Below are positions 12,191-21,663 of a stretch of DNA of 64,000 nucleotides, in pieces. The translations under genes were made by a program, and so were the position numbers. This DNA is from Multifurca ochricompacta (lineage: Eukaryota > Basidiomycota > Agaricomycetes > Russulales > Russulaceae): NCBI GenBank assembly GCA_022496185.1, contig WTXG01000141.1:1-64000 (forward strand), given 5' to 3'. The notes below the pieces were generated by a model. The model ran no database searches, had not been told where the DNA came from, and saw only the letters and a list, made by a program, of their open reading frames with translations. Each line of letters opens with the position of its first letter. Position 1 is the stretch's first letter.

Positions 12191-13298
12191 TGGAGTGGTG
12201 CAAGGAGGTCCTTGACCTTGGATAGCCCTGGTCTTGCTGTGACACTGGTTAGCAATGTGGTTAGGTTTTCCACAGTAGAAGCAGAGCTTGTTCTCTCATT
12301 GATATTTTTTTCTTCTGGGGTTAGCTTGGTAGTGTGTGGGGGGGTGTTTGGATTTCTGGGTTGGGAGGGAGTAACAAAGTTGACTTGGGCCTCTTGGTTG
12401 TCAGTGGTAACTTCTCCAACATGCAGGTGGGGAGGCCGAGGCTTGGTAGTCTTGCCATAGAGCTGCCATGCTGCATCAAATTCTCTGGCCTTAGTGACAA
12501 GATCATGGAGTGTGGTGCTGTGGGGATAGTCCAAGAAGTTTTTGTCCCAGGCCCTGATTGATCATGCTTTGGAAGGCATAGATTTTGGTGTTTTCATCAA
12601 CTGTAGCACAGGTAGCATGGGTGGACCACTCTTGGTACCAGTCATTGAAGGGGCAAGTGCCTTGACGAATTTCATACATGGCTTTGGTAGATAGGAGGCA
12701 ACTCTCTACTGGAATAAACTGTTTCTCAAAGTCAATTCTGAAGTGGTCCCATGTCCCAAAGGAAGGGGGGTTGGCTTGGAGTGCAGTGTTGGTGCGGTCT
12801 CTGGCCCATTCTCCTGCTGGTGTGTCAAGTTTAAAGTGGGTGAGGGCTGCAGAGACTCATCTACTTTCATCAGTGAAGGCCCCTTCATTTAGGTAATAAT
12901 AGTTGGCTAGCTGAGACCAGAAGCATTCTGCTTTAGAGGCTTGGCCATCAAAAGATTCTGGGGGCGACCCCAAGATCTTTCCATTGGAGGCAGCAGTGGT
13001 ACTCATGGTATGTAGGGATGTTGTTGTCTTGGGGGGGTGTGAAGCTACAGCAGTGGCAGTGGAGGCAAGGGATAATGATGGGAGAGTAGGAGGGGTCCTA
13101 AGAGTGATAGTGTGAAGGGATTGCTCTACAGCTTCAAGGGATTGGGATACTTCTTCTTTGTCAGAGGTGATAGAGGCAATAGGGAACTGGACACAGTGGT
13201 TATTAAGATAAACCCAAGCTGTATGGGTGTCAGACCAATGGACTTCCTTCCCATTGTATGTTCTGTAGAATGTGTGAGAGTCAAGGTTGCTGATGAGG
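12191..13298 (-). pseudogene. Gypsy-1 gag
   Basis: Retroelement gag. An ATG at 13004-13006 opens MSTTAASNGKILG, followed by the conserved fungal gypsy gag block (PPESFDGQASKAECFWSQL, then YLNEGAFTDES). The frame is open further upstream to about 13290 (HCVQFPIASITSDKEEVSQS), so the true start is uncertain. A TGA at 12857-12859 interrupts ESR-x-VSAALTHFK. The C-terminal part carries one CCHC zinc knuckle, CFYCGKPNHIANQC (about 12246-12287), for RNA packaging. Gag and pol are in different frames around 12050-12190. Confidence 0.75.
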
Positions 13299-13508
13299 TC
13301 ATGTTAGGGAAATTACTGAGGTATTCTTTTGCAGGGAGGGTGTGACTGTCTCAAGGCATTTCCAGTCAGTTCCAAGAGTCTGAGTATAGTAGTTGTCTCC
13401 CTTCCAGGTAGCAACAAAAGCACTGTCATCATAGTCAAAGATGGGGTGGGTAAAGCCAAAGGGGATCTGAGCTAGTTCTTCAGCAGTAAGAGGTTGTTCT
13501 GAGGTCAT
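13299..13508 (-). CDS. Gypsy-1 accessory ORF 4 (unknown, 69 aa)
   Basis: A short ORF starting with a true ATG at 13506-13508 and ending at 13299. It has no family I recognise. It contains an aromatic stretch (SAFVATWKGDNYYTQTLGTDW). The start overlaps the stop of the preceding ORF as ATGA, so a ribosome finishing the upstream frame could restart here. A similar aromatic stretch (HTFYRTYNGKEVHWSDTHTAW, about 13210-13270) follows in the open frame leading into gag, and another ends the previous ORF. These may be diverged copies of one module. Whether the ORF is translated is unknown. Confidence 0.4.
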   Translation of the reverse strand: MTSEQPLTAEELAQIPFGFTHPIFDYDDSAFVATWKGDNYYTQTLGTDWKCLETVTPSLQKNTSVISLT

Positions 13509-14240
13509 TCAGAGTGGGTGTTAAGGCGGTATGTAGTCCACCCTTGGGCATTCCAGGTGTAGAAGACTTGATAGGCTGGGTGAAGGACAGCATGGTCTAG
13601 ATGATAGTTGTGGATATTTCTGTGGATCCAGTAATACTCTTCAACTATTCCTGGGGCAGAGATAATAATGCAAAGTCGCCAAAGGAGGTTTTCAAAGTAC
13701 AAGGGGTCTGTGGTGATGCGGTTGGCTTCACTCAAAGGATGGTAGATGTCAAGATGATTGGCTCTTTGAGTTGCAAGCTGGGCAGAGCAGTGGAGGTGGA
13801 ATTCTCGTAGTTCACTAGGGTTTCGAGTGGGCAATGTCCCAGAGACATAGATATCTGTAACAGGATAGATGTGGTTGACCAAGTGAACAATGGAAGGGGA
13901 TCGAGATTGGGATTGATCAGATTCTACTACTGGAAGGTTCAAGAAGGGTGTTGATGTCGAGGCAAGCTGAGTGGATGTTGGTGGGATGGGGGAGTAGTTT
14001 AGATGGGCAAGGAAGGGCTCTGGGACAGGAGGGAGGGGTCGTTCTGGTGGGGTGTGGTGGGACTGGGATGGGTTTGTGCTCTTTGTCTTCTGGCAGTATG
14101 ATGGGGGGCAGGTGTGGCAGGTGTGTCATTGTTGCTATGTCTTCTAGGGTTTTGTCTTCTGTCTTGGGGGGAGTTGGACTGACTTCTTCTGTGTTGGGAT
14201 GCCAGGTTGATAGCCCAATCAGTAATGCTAGCCACAATGC
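13505..14240 (-). CDS. Gypsy-1 accessory ORF 3 (unknown)
   Basis: The main open stretch is 13505-13942 (145 codons), without an ATG at its right end. An overlapping Pro/Thr-rich frame (13917-14237) runs into it from upstream, also without ATG, so one base shift or an intron probably joins them. The protein reads as a soluble domain (LPTRNPSELREFHLHCSAQL, then LYFENLLWRLCII) and ends VFYTWNAQGWTTYRLNTHSE. I recognise no domain. It lies between the 5' LTR and gag, where Ty3/gypsy elements normally have no gene. It could be a decayed extra gene of the element or captured host sequence. Confidence 0.4.
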
Positions 14241-14359
14241 AAAGGAATCTTTATTTCTTTCCCTACTTAGATTGAGTAATGAGAAGGTAAGTATGTATCA
14301 AAGGCTGAAGGCCTCCACAAAACTATGCCTGGGGGGGTGGGGGGGTCTCTGGATGAAAG

Positions 14360-15070
14360 TTACAAAGTGGGGAATGTGAGCTTGTCTGGTTCTGGGGATG
14401 GTTCAGCAATGGTTGGGAGGTAGGGAGGGTCAATGTAGACAGGAGGGTTGACTAGGAAGGGGCAGTGATTGCGAGAGATGGTTTCCCAGTAGTCAGCAGT
14501 CCAAAGGTATTCTATCTGAGTTCCTTCTGTATTTACAAGGCGCCAGCCAGAGGGAGAAGGGGCAGAGAGGACACAGATCTCATCAAAGGTAAGGTTGATG
14601 TTTATAGAAGAGAGGCGGAAGCTAGCAAGATAATAGAGGCATTCTCCTCTGAGCAGGGATGCTTCTAATTCTGGGATGCAGGAGGGAATGTGTCTGACCC
14701 AAAGATCTTCATCATTGTTACAAACCAGGAGGGTGTCAAGAGGTTCTCCTGTGGAGTTGGTGAGTTGGGCAAGGTGCCAGTAAAGGGGTTGTAGCTGAGC
14801 CTCTCGAGGAATGCTCTGACAGGGGCCAGCAAGGAAGCGGTTGAGCTGAGTTTGAGTGAAGACCTGTCCAAAGGGGAGGAGGATCCTGAGTGGTTGGTAG
14901 ATGGTGTCAACATCACACCACCCTTCTATATGAGCATCTGCTGTGATAGAGTTGATGAGGTAGGGGGGAAATAAGATGGCAAGTTGACTCTGCCTGTGGA
15001 GTTGGAAAAGATGATGGAATTGCCTCTGGGTGTGTTGGAGACACTCTTCTCTGTCTGTGGGGAAGGACAC
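14360..15070 (-). CDS. Gypsy-1 accessory ORF 2 (unknown, about 236 aa)
   Basis: The longest accessory frame, open for 236 codons. The first possible start is GTG at 15068-15070 and no ATG is nearby, so it may be expressed by splicing or frameshifting from the preceding ORF. The sequence is globular and acidic, with ECLQHTQRQFHHLFQLHRQS near the start and TQIEYLWTADYWETISRNHC near the end, then a Pro-rich tail. I recognise no family, signal peptide or membrane segment. The length and lack of stops argue for recent protein-level constraint. Confidence 0.45.
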   Translation of the reverse strand: MSFPTDREECLQHTQRQFHHLFQLHRQSQLAILFPPYLINSITADAHIEGWCDVDTIYQPLRILLPFGQVFTQTQLNRFLAGPCQSIPREAQLQPLYWHLAQLTNSTGEPLDTLLVCNNDEDLWVRHIPSCIPELEASLLRGECLYYLASFRLSSININLTFDEICVLSAPSPSGWRLVNTEGTQIEYLWTADYWETISRNHCPFLVNPPVYIDPPYLPTIAEPSPEPDKLTFPTL

Positions 15071-15141
15071 TAGGTTACAGAAACAAGGAACTTTTATTTG
15101 ACAAGGACTCTTTTCTAGGTAGACTACAACATACTGTCTTA

Positions 15142-16235
15142 TCAGTTAGTACTGAAGTCTAAGTCTTCAAAGCAAGGCCAAGCAACTTCTGGTTGGATGG
15201 GGAGGAGGGGGACTGGGTTGGGGGGAAGATGAATGTAAGGGGAGAAAGATAGGAGTGCAGGGTGGGCTCTAGTTATATCTTTTACTGCAAAGTATCTATC
15301 AGTCACCTGAACCAGAGATCTTTCTGTAGAGAAGCTCAGGCAACCAAAAAGGAGGATAGCCCGTCCGTCTAGAAGGTCAAAGACTTGAAGGAGTACTCTA
15401 GCTCCGTTGAATAGGTCTTGCTGGTCTGGGGAGAGGGAGCGGGCTAAGTGAGAGATAGAAGTGTTCCAAGAATACACCAGAAGGCCTTGGGGGAAGTTGA
15501 CAGGGTCTGGTTCACGATGCCCAAGCCTGGCACAGAGATTTACTGACTGGGAAGGAAGATGTTGATAGTTTGGATGAAGTACTCTGTCAATGTGAGGGTG
15601 AATAGGAATGCAATGGAAGTGAGGGAAGCAGTAAGGAGTGGTAGTACCAGGAAGGAAGCTAGAGTGATGACTGAGCAGATCTGTGTACTTGGGAAACTGT
15701 TCCAGAAGGCTTGCTCCCCTGGTGAACTGAACTGGCAACCAAGACTCTTGAGTCCCGTCAAACAAATGGTAGATATGGAACTGGTGAGGGTTGGTTGGAT
15801 GGTTGAGGCAAAGAGGACGATGAACACGAAGAGGCTGAGGTGTTGGAGGATGGTGGGGGCCAGGCTGGTGCTGGGGGGGGGAGAGAGCATTCTCAGGGGT
15901 GGAGGGGGCAGGGGCAGCAAGTGGGAGATGAATGTAATGAGGAGGGGGGTGCCAAAGGTGTTGGAAGCATTCTGGGGTGCAGGGGCAACCACTGGAGGGT
16001 ATTGGAGTGATGGGGAGGGGACAGGGAGGGGATGGAGCTCTGGAAGCTCAAGGGGGGGCAAGACTGAAGAGGGGGGAGCTGGGGATGCTGTGGAGGCTGC
16101 CTCTACCAAGGCAGCGAAATTGATAGCCTGCTGGGGGACAGGGAAGTCGTAGGGGGGGAGGCTGCTTGGTCTGGGGTGTAGGACTCTGGGGAACTGTTCT
16201 GGGACACTAGGGGCACTTGTCAGTCACTATCTGCT
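15142..16235 (-). CDS. Gypsy-1 accessory ORF 1 (Pro-rich N-terminus, unknown)
   Basis: The first coding-like stretch after the 5' LTR. A Pro/Ala/Ser-rich frame (about 16235-15850; VEAASTASPAPPSSVLPPLE) is followed in another frame by a globular part (15765-15142) starting FDGTQESWLPVQFTRGASLL and ending CFEDLDFSTN. The two frames overlap between 15540 and 15765, so a single base change near 15800 would join them into one protein of roughly 350 residues. No ATG marks a clear start. The globular part contains a possible hydrophobic strand-rich segment (VLLQVFDLLDGRAILLFGCL) but no domain I recognise. Confidence 0.4.
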
Positions 16236-16254
16236 GCAAAGGAGACTGTCCAAA

Positions 16255-16821
16255 TGTTACAACTCACTGTCGACTGCCTGGACAGTGGGTTGTATGCAAG
16301 AGGGATGATTTTAGAAGTGGGGGAGAAGAGTGAGAGTGAGGGGGAAAGTGCAGGGAGACAAAGCAAACAGCTCAGAGGCAAGGGATGAGAAGCCTTCCAC
16401 AATGTGGGGCTAATCTCCTAGGTAACCAGGTACCAGATCACAAGTGGACAGTCTGGAGCTGTCCATTCTATTCCCAAAGGGTTATATACATAACTACAAC
16501 CGGGACTTTGGTCTGTGCACTACTTTAGGGAGGTTAACTTTGCTTTAACTCCCCATTGATCCACCAATGAGAATAGCCCCACTCTTTGGGGTTAGGAATC
16601 TGCAGTCCACAGTTTGTAGGCTACTGTTTGGGCAGTGTGGGGTTTTGTTAGTACTCTTCCCACAGGTCTCCAATTTGGCAGGAGTCTGGCCCTGGTCTGG
16701 ACTGGCCCCTTTCTGGTCTTAATCTAGGGTTATCTTCATTTCTGAGGGTTCTGCAGGGTCTCTGGGAGCATCCAGAGATTTCTAGGGGGTCAGGAGGTCT
16801 CTAGGGTGTCAGTTCATGACA
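16255..16821 (-). repeat. Gypsy-1 5' LTR
   Basis: A 567-bp LTR, partner of 1302-1870, with the same TGTTACAACTC and GTTCATGACA ends on the plus strand. The TSD copy CTCTC follows at 16822-16826. The sequence just inside it on the minus strand (TTTGGACAGTCTCC) should be the primer-binding site. I could not assign a tRNA. Confidence 0.92.
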
Positions 16822-16826
16822 CTCTC

Positions 16827-18105
16827 TATGTCCTAGCAGACCCAGCTAGATTGGCATACTGTTGTCATCCTGTACCAATTACAGGTAGTCATCTGCTACA
16901 GCATAGTCATCTGCAGTGTAATTCTCCTTGTCTTTGTCCATCAGGCAAACATGTGTTTGTAGAAAACCATAGGGCCCTCAGTGCCCACATCAAAAACAGC
17001 CATCATAAACACAGCAGTCAATCTCTCTATATCTGGCATTATGGGACAAGCACTTACCACACCATCCAGACAGGTTGGTGATGGTGGGAGCTTCAGTGAG
17101 ACATCAGAAGAGGCACTGGCAGCTCCAGCAGGACAGACTTTGGCAATATCAACACCTTTTGTGGGCTTGTGGGCAGCTCCAGCTGAGGTGGAACTTGCTA
17201 CCACAGTGCCAGCAAGTCTGACCTCCAGGGTTTTTGTGGAGGCATGGCATTTCCAGGCAGCTCAGGTTGAGATGGGGTGTGAGGTCAAGGGGTGGCAAGG
17301 AAGGGGTCAAGCAAAAATATCAGTGTACTGTTCTGAGATGGTTTGATAGGCCTCTCCCAGCTCCAACCTAGTTCAAATTGATGCCAAATGCTGCTTGATG
17401 TCAAAGATGCCTCATGAAATTCTGGTCATCTGCCAGGTGTAGTTGTTGTACTGCATGTCAAGGTTGGCCTTCAATGCTTGGAACTTTCTCAGCCATGCAA
17501 CCTCAGCAGTGAGTCATGGCATCTGTAAGTTGCACAGGACTTCATTGATGGCAAAAGCATGAGGGTCAGAGGTGGACAGGTGTTGTAAATGCTCCAGCCC
17601 CAGGACATAGTGGAGTTGGTCAATGGTCTTCTCTTCTAGGTAGATGGGGGCTCCATACACTGGCCCCCCCTTCTTCAAGCAACCTGCCACATCCATCCCT
17701 TCATTAGTGTAATAAATATATTTGGCAATTTTGGTCTTGCCATCACCTTTGGTGGTGGGGATCATGAGCAGGAAATAAAACAATGAACCCAGTTTGTTGG
17801 GAAAGAATGGAAAGTCAGGGCTGTCATCCCTGAAGTCAACATCTATGAGGTCATTGGGGTGTGGGTGTTCTGAGATAGTAAAATCTTCATTGGTGTTGGG
17901 GGTTCTGATCCCTTTGGCCACTTTGGTGGCAGTCTCATAGTCAATAGGAGTAAGTGGGCAGGAAGGAGGATGAGCAGCAGGGAGAAGGGGAAATGCATCA
18001 ATGGTGGCAGAGGAGTGGATGTTGAATGAAGACATAAGAGATTTCTGGTTGTAGGACTTCTGGGGGGGAAGCATGTACTAAGGTGTCAACAATGGAAGAG
18101 GTCTG
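16827..18105 (-). pseudogene. Gypsy-2 ORF downstream of pol, with CCHC knuckle
   Basis: An ATG at 18072-18074 opens a 186-codon frame that stops at 17514. It reads SSFNIHSSATIDAFPLLPAA, then a central part with GSLFYFLLMIPTTKGDGK and GGPVYGAPIYLEEKTIDQ. Beyond the stop the protein continues (AEVAWLRKFQALKANLDMQY, QMTRIS-x-GIFDIKQHLAS) with several stops, and in a shifted frame near 17190-17230 it has CWHCGSKFHLSWSC, which fits the CX2CX4HX4C zinc knuckle of gag proteins. It lies only 31 nt after the stop of the Gypsy-2 chromodomain and runs to the polypurine tract. A knuckle protein after pol is unusual. I do not recognise the rest. Confidence 0.5.
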
Positions 18106-18196
18106 CTATTTATCTGTGTTTGGGTGGCATGCATAAAAGTTTTTAATGAGTTTGGGTGTAAAGACATCCACAGCCAGCTCCCACAAGTTGTCAGAG
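18106..18196 (-). pseudogene. Gypsy-2 pol C-terminus (end of chromodomain)
   Basis: Ninety-one bases that complete the chromodomain interrupted by the solo LTR at 18197-20435. On the minus strand the frame continues from LIKWKGFPDS at 20441 into DNLWELAVDVFTPKLIKNFY and ends with TAG at 18106-18108. The match across the LTR, using one copy of the TSD CAGAG, is exact. Confidence 0.75.
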
Positions 18197-18586
18197 TGTA
18201 ACGTTTTCTTTTGCTTTTCTTTTTCTTTATTCTTTATTGCATCATAACCACTTAGCTAGCTATCCATACAGTAGCCCACAAAACTGTTCCAATGTTTGGC
18301 CACCCTGAAGAGATTGACCTACCACACAATGAGAATAATTTCCAAAATTAGTAGAAATTAGTAGATGACAGTGTAGCATCTAAGCTTCAATTAGAGCCTA
18401 TAATAATGTCAATTGGATCAGTGGTTCATGATATATAAAATGTTTTGTGAGGCATTATCATTGGAACAGTTTTGTGGCCAACATGTGAGATGACAAAACC
18501 GGTATCTGGTGGTCATGGGAATGCATTGACAGTCATGTGACAATGTTTAATAAGTTGAACACACACCAAATAATCATCAAGAACAC

Positions 18587-18965
18587 TTGCTTCTTACCAT
18601 GCATGCCCTCTCTGCTGCCAAAAGGACTCACATCATCTCCCTCCTCACTTCAGGCAAATCTGCCCATAAAGTGTCAACTATGACCAGCCATGGCACTATT
18701 ATCATCTCAAGATGGGTCATAAATACTGCCCTTACCATCCCAAGTCAAATGGAGGGAGACCAAGGAAGCTGACAGAGAGAAATGGTCAGCATGCTGTTTG
18801 CCTTATCTCCTCTGGCAGGGCAGACACAGATGTGGAAGTGACTAGAGCACTTCAGAAGTTGTTAATGGGTTCCTCTATCAACATAATATGCCCATCCATC
18901 CTCCCATCAAGTTTTCAAGCCATAACTGGCCCCTCCCATATCATACACCCCCATTCCATCATAAG
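18587..18965 (+). pseudogene. Tc1/mariner transposase N-terminus, left arm
   Basis: The frame reads HALSAAKRTHIISLLTSGKS, typical of the first helix-turn-helix of Tc1-like transposases, with the GK-S-x2-K/V-S pattern. It then shifts by one base into GGRPRKLTERNGQHAVCLIS and SGRADTDVEVTRALQKLL, which match the GRPRKL linker (AT-hook-like) and second DNA-binding helix of the family. The catalytic DDE domain is absent. The inverted twin is at 19178-19560. Confidence 0.75.
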
Positions 18966-19177
18966 TGCAATAGGCCACAAAACCAATCCAATGACATTGC
19001 TACACAAAACATTTTATATATCATGAACCACTGACCCAATTGACATCAGTATAGGCTCTAAGTGACACTTAGATGATACAATATCATCTACCAATTTCTA
19101 CTAATTTTGGAAATTATTCCTATGGTGTGGTTGGTCAATCTCTTCAGGATGGTTAAACATTGGAATGGTTTTGTGGG

Positions 19178-19560
19178 TTACTGTATGATGGAATGGGGGC
19201 GTATGATATGGGAGGGGCCAGTTATGGCTTGAAAACTTGATGGGAGGATGGATGGGCATATTATGTTGATAGAGGAACCCATTAACAACTTCTGAAGTGC
19301 TCTAGTCACTTCCACATCTGTGTCTGCCCTGCCAGAGGAGATAAGGCAAACAGCATGCTGACCATTTCTCTCTGTCAGCTTCCTTGGTCTCCCTCCATTT
19401 GACTTGGGATGGTAAGGGCAGTATTTATGACCCATCTTGAGATGATAATAGTGCCATGGCTGGTCATAGTTGACACTTTATGGGCAGATTTGCCTGAAGT
19501 GAGGAGGGAGATGATGTGAGTCCTTTTGGCAGCAGAGAGGGCATGCATGGTAAGAAGCAA
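19178..19560 (-). pseudogene. Tc1/mariner transposase N-terminus, right arm
   Basis: An inverted, almost identical copy of the transposase 5' fragment in the left arm, with the same helix-turn-helix residues, the same one-base shift before GGRPRKLTERNGQ, and the same end. The shared shift shows that the lesion came before the duplication that made the palindrome. Confidence 0.75.
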
Positions 19561-20905
19561 GTGTTCTTGATGATTATTTGGTGTGTGTTCAACTTATTAA
19601 ACATTGTCACATGACTGTCAATGCATTCCCATGACCACCAGATACCGGTTTTGTCATCTCACATGTTGGCCACAAAACTGTTCCAATGATAATGCCTCAC
19701 AAAACATTTTATATATCATGAACCACTGATCCAATTGACATTATTATAGGCTCTAATTGAAGCTTAGATGCTACACTGTCATCTACTAATTTCTACTAAT
19801 TTTGGAAATTATTCTCATTGTGTGGTAGGTCAATCTCTTCAGGGTGGCCAAACATTGGAACAGTTTTGTGGGCTACTGTAGATCATCAGGTGATAGCAGA
19901 TAGCAGAGGGTTCAACCCCTTCTGTATGAGACCTAGCCCACATTTATCTTCTTTATGATGCAAGTACACTTATCTATGATATCACCTGTGATGCAGTTAT
20001 GATCTCATACATTATCTACTTGTCTTTACTACTGGCTAGACTCCTTCCTAAATAGCTCCCCAGACCATGTATTTAAACCTACCAGACTATAGGAGACAGA
20101 CCTTAAGTCTGTTCTCCTGTGTTCAATTCAGGTGTTCAGAGACTCACTGTAAATTCCCTTGAACTCTTTAAGTCGCGACTTAAAGAGCCTTCAAACCTCA
20201 GTAACTTGTGGCAGGACCATTGTGTTGCTGCTCGACTTTGTGTCTTGCATGTGCCCCTCTTGAGTTAGTGGGCTGAACATTGTCTTGATCATCCTCTTGA
20301 TCTTGATAGCTGTGACTGGTCTTGACTGTTGTCTTGACCTTGATTCCTTCTGATCTAATTTGATAGAAGGACTTGTCTTGGATCACCTTGGATCCCAAAC
20401 AATGGACTTGACACAGCACGCACCTAGCTGTGACACAGAGTCAGGGAAGCCCTTCCATTTGATCAGATAGTGGAGTTTGTGCCCTTTTCCTTTACATTTG
20501 GCATTGGCTATGCACTCCACCTCCCATTCCGGCTCCCCATCAATCAATTCAGGGGGTGGTCTTGGGAAATTCTGTCCATGTAAGGCTGTTTCTTTTTATG
20601 GAGTAAGGAGGCCAGCATGGAAAACTGGATGAATCTTCCAGGTGGGTGGCAGCATCAATTTATACATTACATCAGAGAGCTTCTGTTTGATCAAGAAGGG
20701 TCCATGGTGTTGGGGAGTGAGTTTTGCCATTGGGTGAGACATGTGAATGTTATGTCCTTCTAGCCAAACCTGGTCCCCAATCTGATAGGGCATAAACTTT
20801 GTCAGCTTCTCAGCCAGGGTCCATTGCACCTTAAGCAGGCTTTCATTGGCCAATATGCTGAGTTATGGATGGCACATTGGTAGGCTTGTCAGTCCAGGTT
20901 GTGCA

Positions 20906-21415
20906 TGTTGACATGGGATGTGTCTGGAGATGCTTCAGGCATCTAAGTTTCAGATTAGCTGTCTGATTAGGTTAGATTAGATCTCGGAGTATCGGACTTT
21001 TTATGTTATCATTATTACATTTCTTTCTCACATTACTCAGCAGCTTACTGATTCACTTAGTAATCATAGTTTACATGTGATTCTCCTTTGGCCAATAGCC
21101 TTTATCCCTCTCTGTTCATTGTCTGGCACTTGTGGACTTATTCCCAGTGTGCACAGACCATTTCCCCTGTCCCCTGTGGGTATATAAGGGTGTCTGTTTT
21201 GTCTCTTACACTTCAGAGTTCCTTCTACCTCTGAAGTGTAAGTTCTATTCTCTTTACTCTCTACTTCCTTTAGACTAATGCTCTATGTAGTACTTGTCTT
21301 TTCTAGGTCAGTAGTATAGTAATATAGAGTTCCTTCTACCTCTGAAGTTACTTGTCTTTTCTAGCCTTACACACTGACTGCACAGTTAGTCACTGCACAT
21401 CATGACTGTTTAATA
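20906..21415 (+). mobile_element. Solo LTR S2 (Copia-1 family)
   Basis: A 510-bp solo LTR that starts TGTTGACATGGG, keeps the GTCTGGAGATGCTTCAGGCA block and TATATAAGG box of the Copia-1 LTR, and ends near GACTGTTTAATA. A perfect TSD, GTGCA, flanks it (20901-20905 and 21416-21420). It lies within the Gypsy-2 integrase and marks an LTR-LTR recombination event. Confidence 0.88.
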
Positions 21416-21663
21416 GTGCAGGGGTTCCATCCCATTATAAGGGAGAATGGAGAGGTCTTTGTTGTTCCATTTGGCCAGGAGTTATGTGTGAACTTGGCTG
21501 TTGTTAGCCACTCTGCCCAGTCATCCTGTTGTTTGTTGCACCAGAAGTGGAGATACTGTTCCAGCCATTGGTTCATTTGTTCTGACTGGCCATCAGTCTG
21601 GGGATGGTAGGCAGTGGAGATGTTCTGTTGAATATCAAGTTGTTTACACAGGGCTCTTGCAAA

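Larger units (their letters stand above)
1302..16821 (-). mobile_element. Gypsy-1: full-length Ty3/gypsy chromovirus, disrupted
   Basis: A complete LTR retrotransposon, 15.5 kb in the window and about 9.1 kb without the Copia-1 insertion. LTRs lie at 1302-1870 and 16255-16821. A perfect 5-bp TSD, CTCTC, sits at 1297-1301 and 16822-16826. On the minus strand the order is 5' LTR, about 3 kb of accessory ORFs, gag with a CCHC knuckle, protease, RT, RNase H, integrase, chromodomain, polypurine tract (AAAGAGGGGATAG) and 3' LTR. The two LTRs differ at only about a dozen positions, so the insertion is fairly recent. The coding region has premature stops and frameshifts and is split by Copia-1 (3964-10386), so this copy is not autonomous. 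Confidence 0.92.
18269..19878. mobile_element. Palindromic Tc1/mariner derivative
   Basis: A 1.6-kb foldback element flanked by TA dinucleotides (18267-18268 and 19879-19880). The terminal inverted repeat starts CAGTAGCCCACAAAACTG. The left arm (18269 to about 18961) and right arm (about 19187 to 19878) are near-perfect inverted copies of each other, each holding a 215-bp TIR-bounded unit plus the 5' part of a transposase gene. The apex (about 18962-19186) holds a third, inverted and more diverged copy of the 215-bp unit. The element interrupts solo LTR S1. Confidence 0.85.
18197..20435 (+). mobile_element. Solo LTR S1, split by a mariner derivative
   Basis: A solo LTR inserted into the Gypsy-2 chromodomain. 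It begins TGTAACG at 18197, ends CTGTGACA at 20435, and is flanked by a perfect TSD, CAGAG, at 18192-18196 and 20436-20440. Without the mariner derivative at 18269-19878 it is about 627 bp. A TATTTAAA box lies near 20070. Its 3' half resembles solo LTR S3 (26699-27216), for example GTCTGTTCTCCTGTGTTCAA in both regions with few changes, so both come from one family whose internal region is absent here. Confidence 0.8.

Noticed and set aside
18269..19878. CRISPR-like or tandem array
   Set aside because: The repeats are three TIR-bounded units in inverted arrangement within a TA-flanked transposon. No spaced direct-repeat array occurs anywhere in the window.
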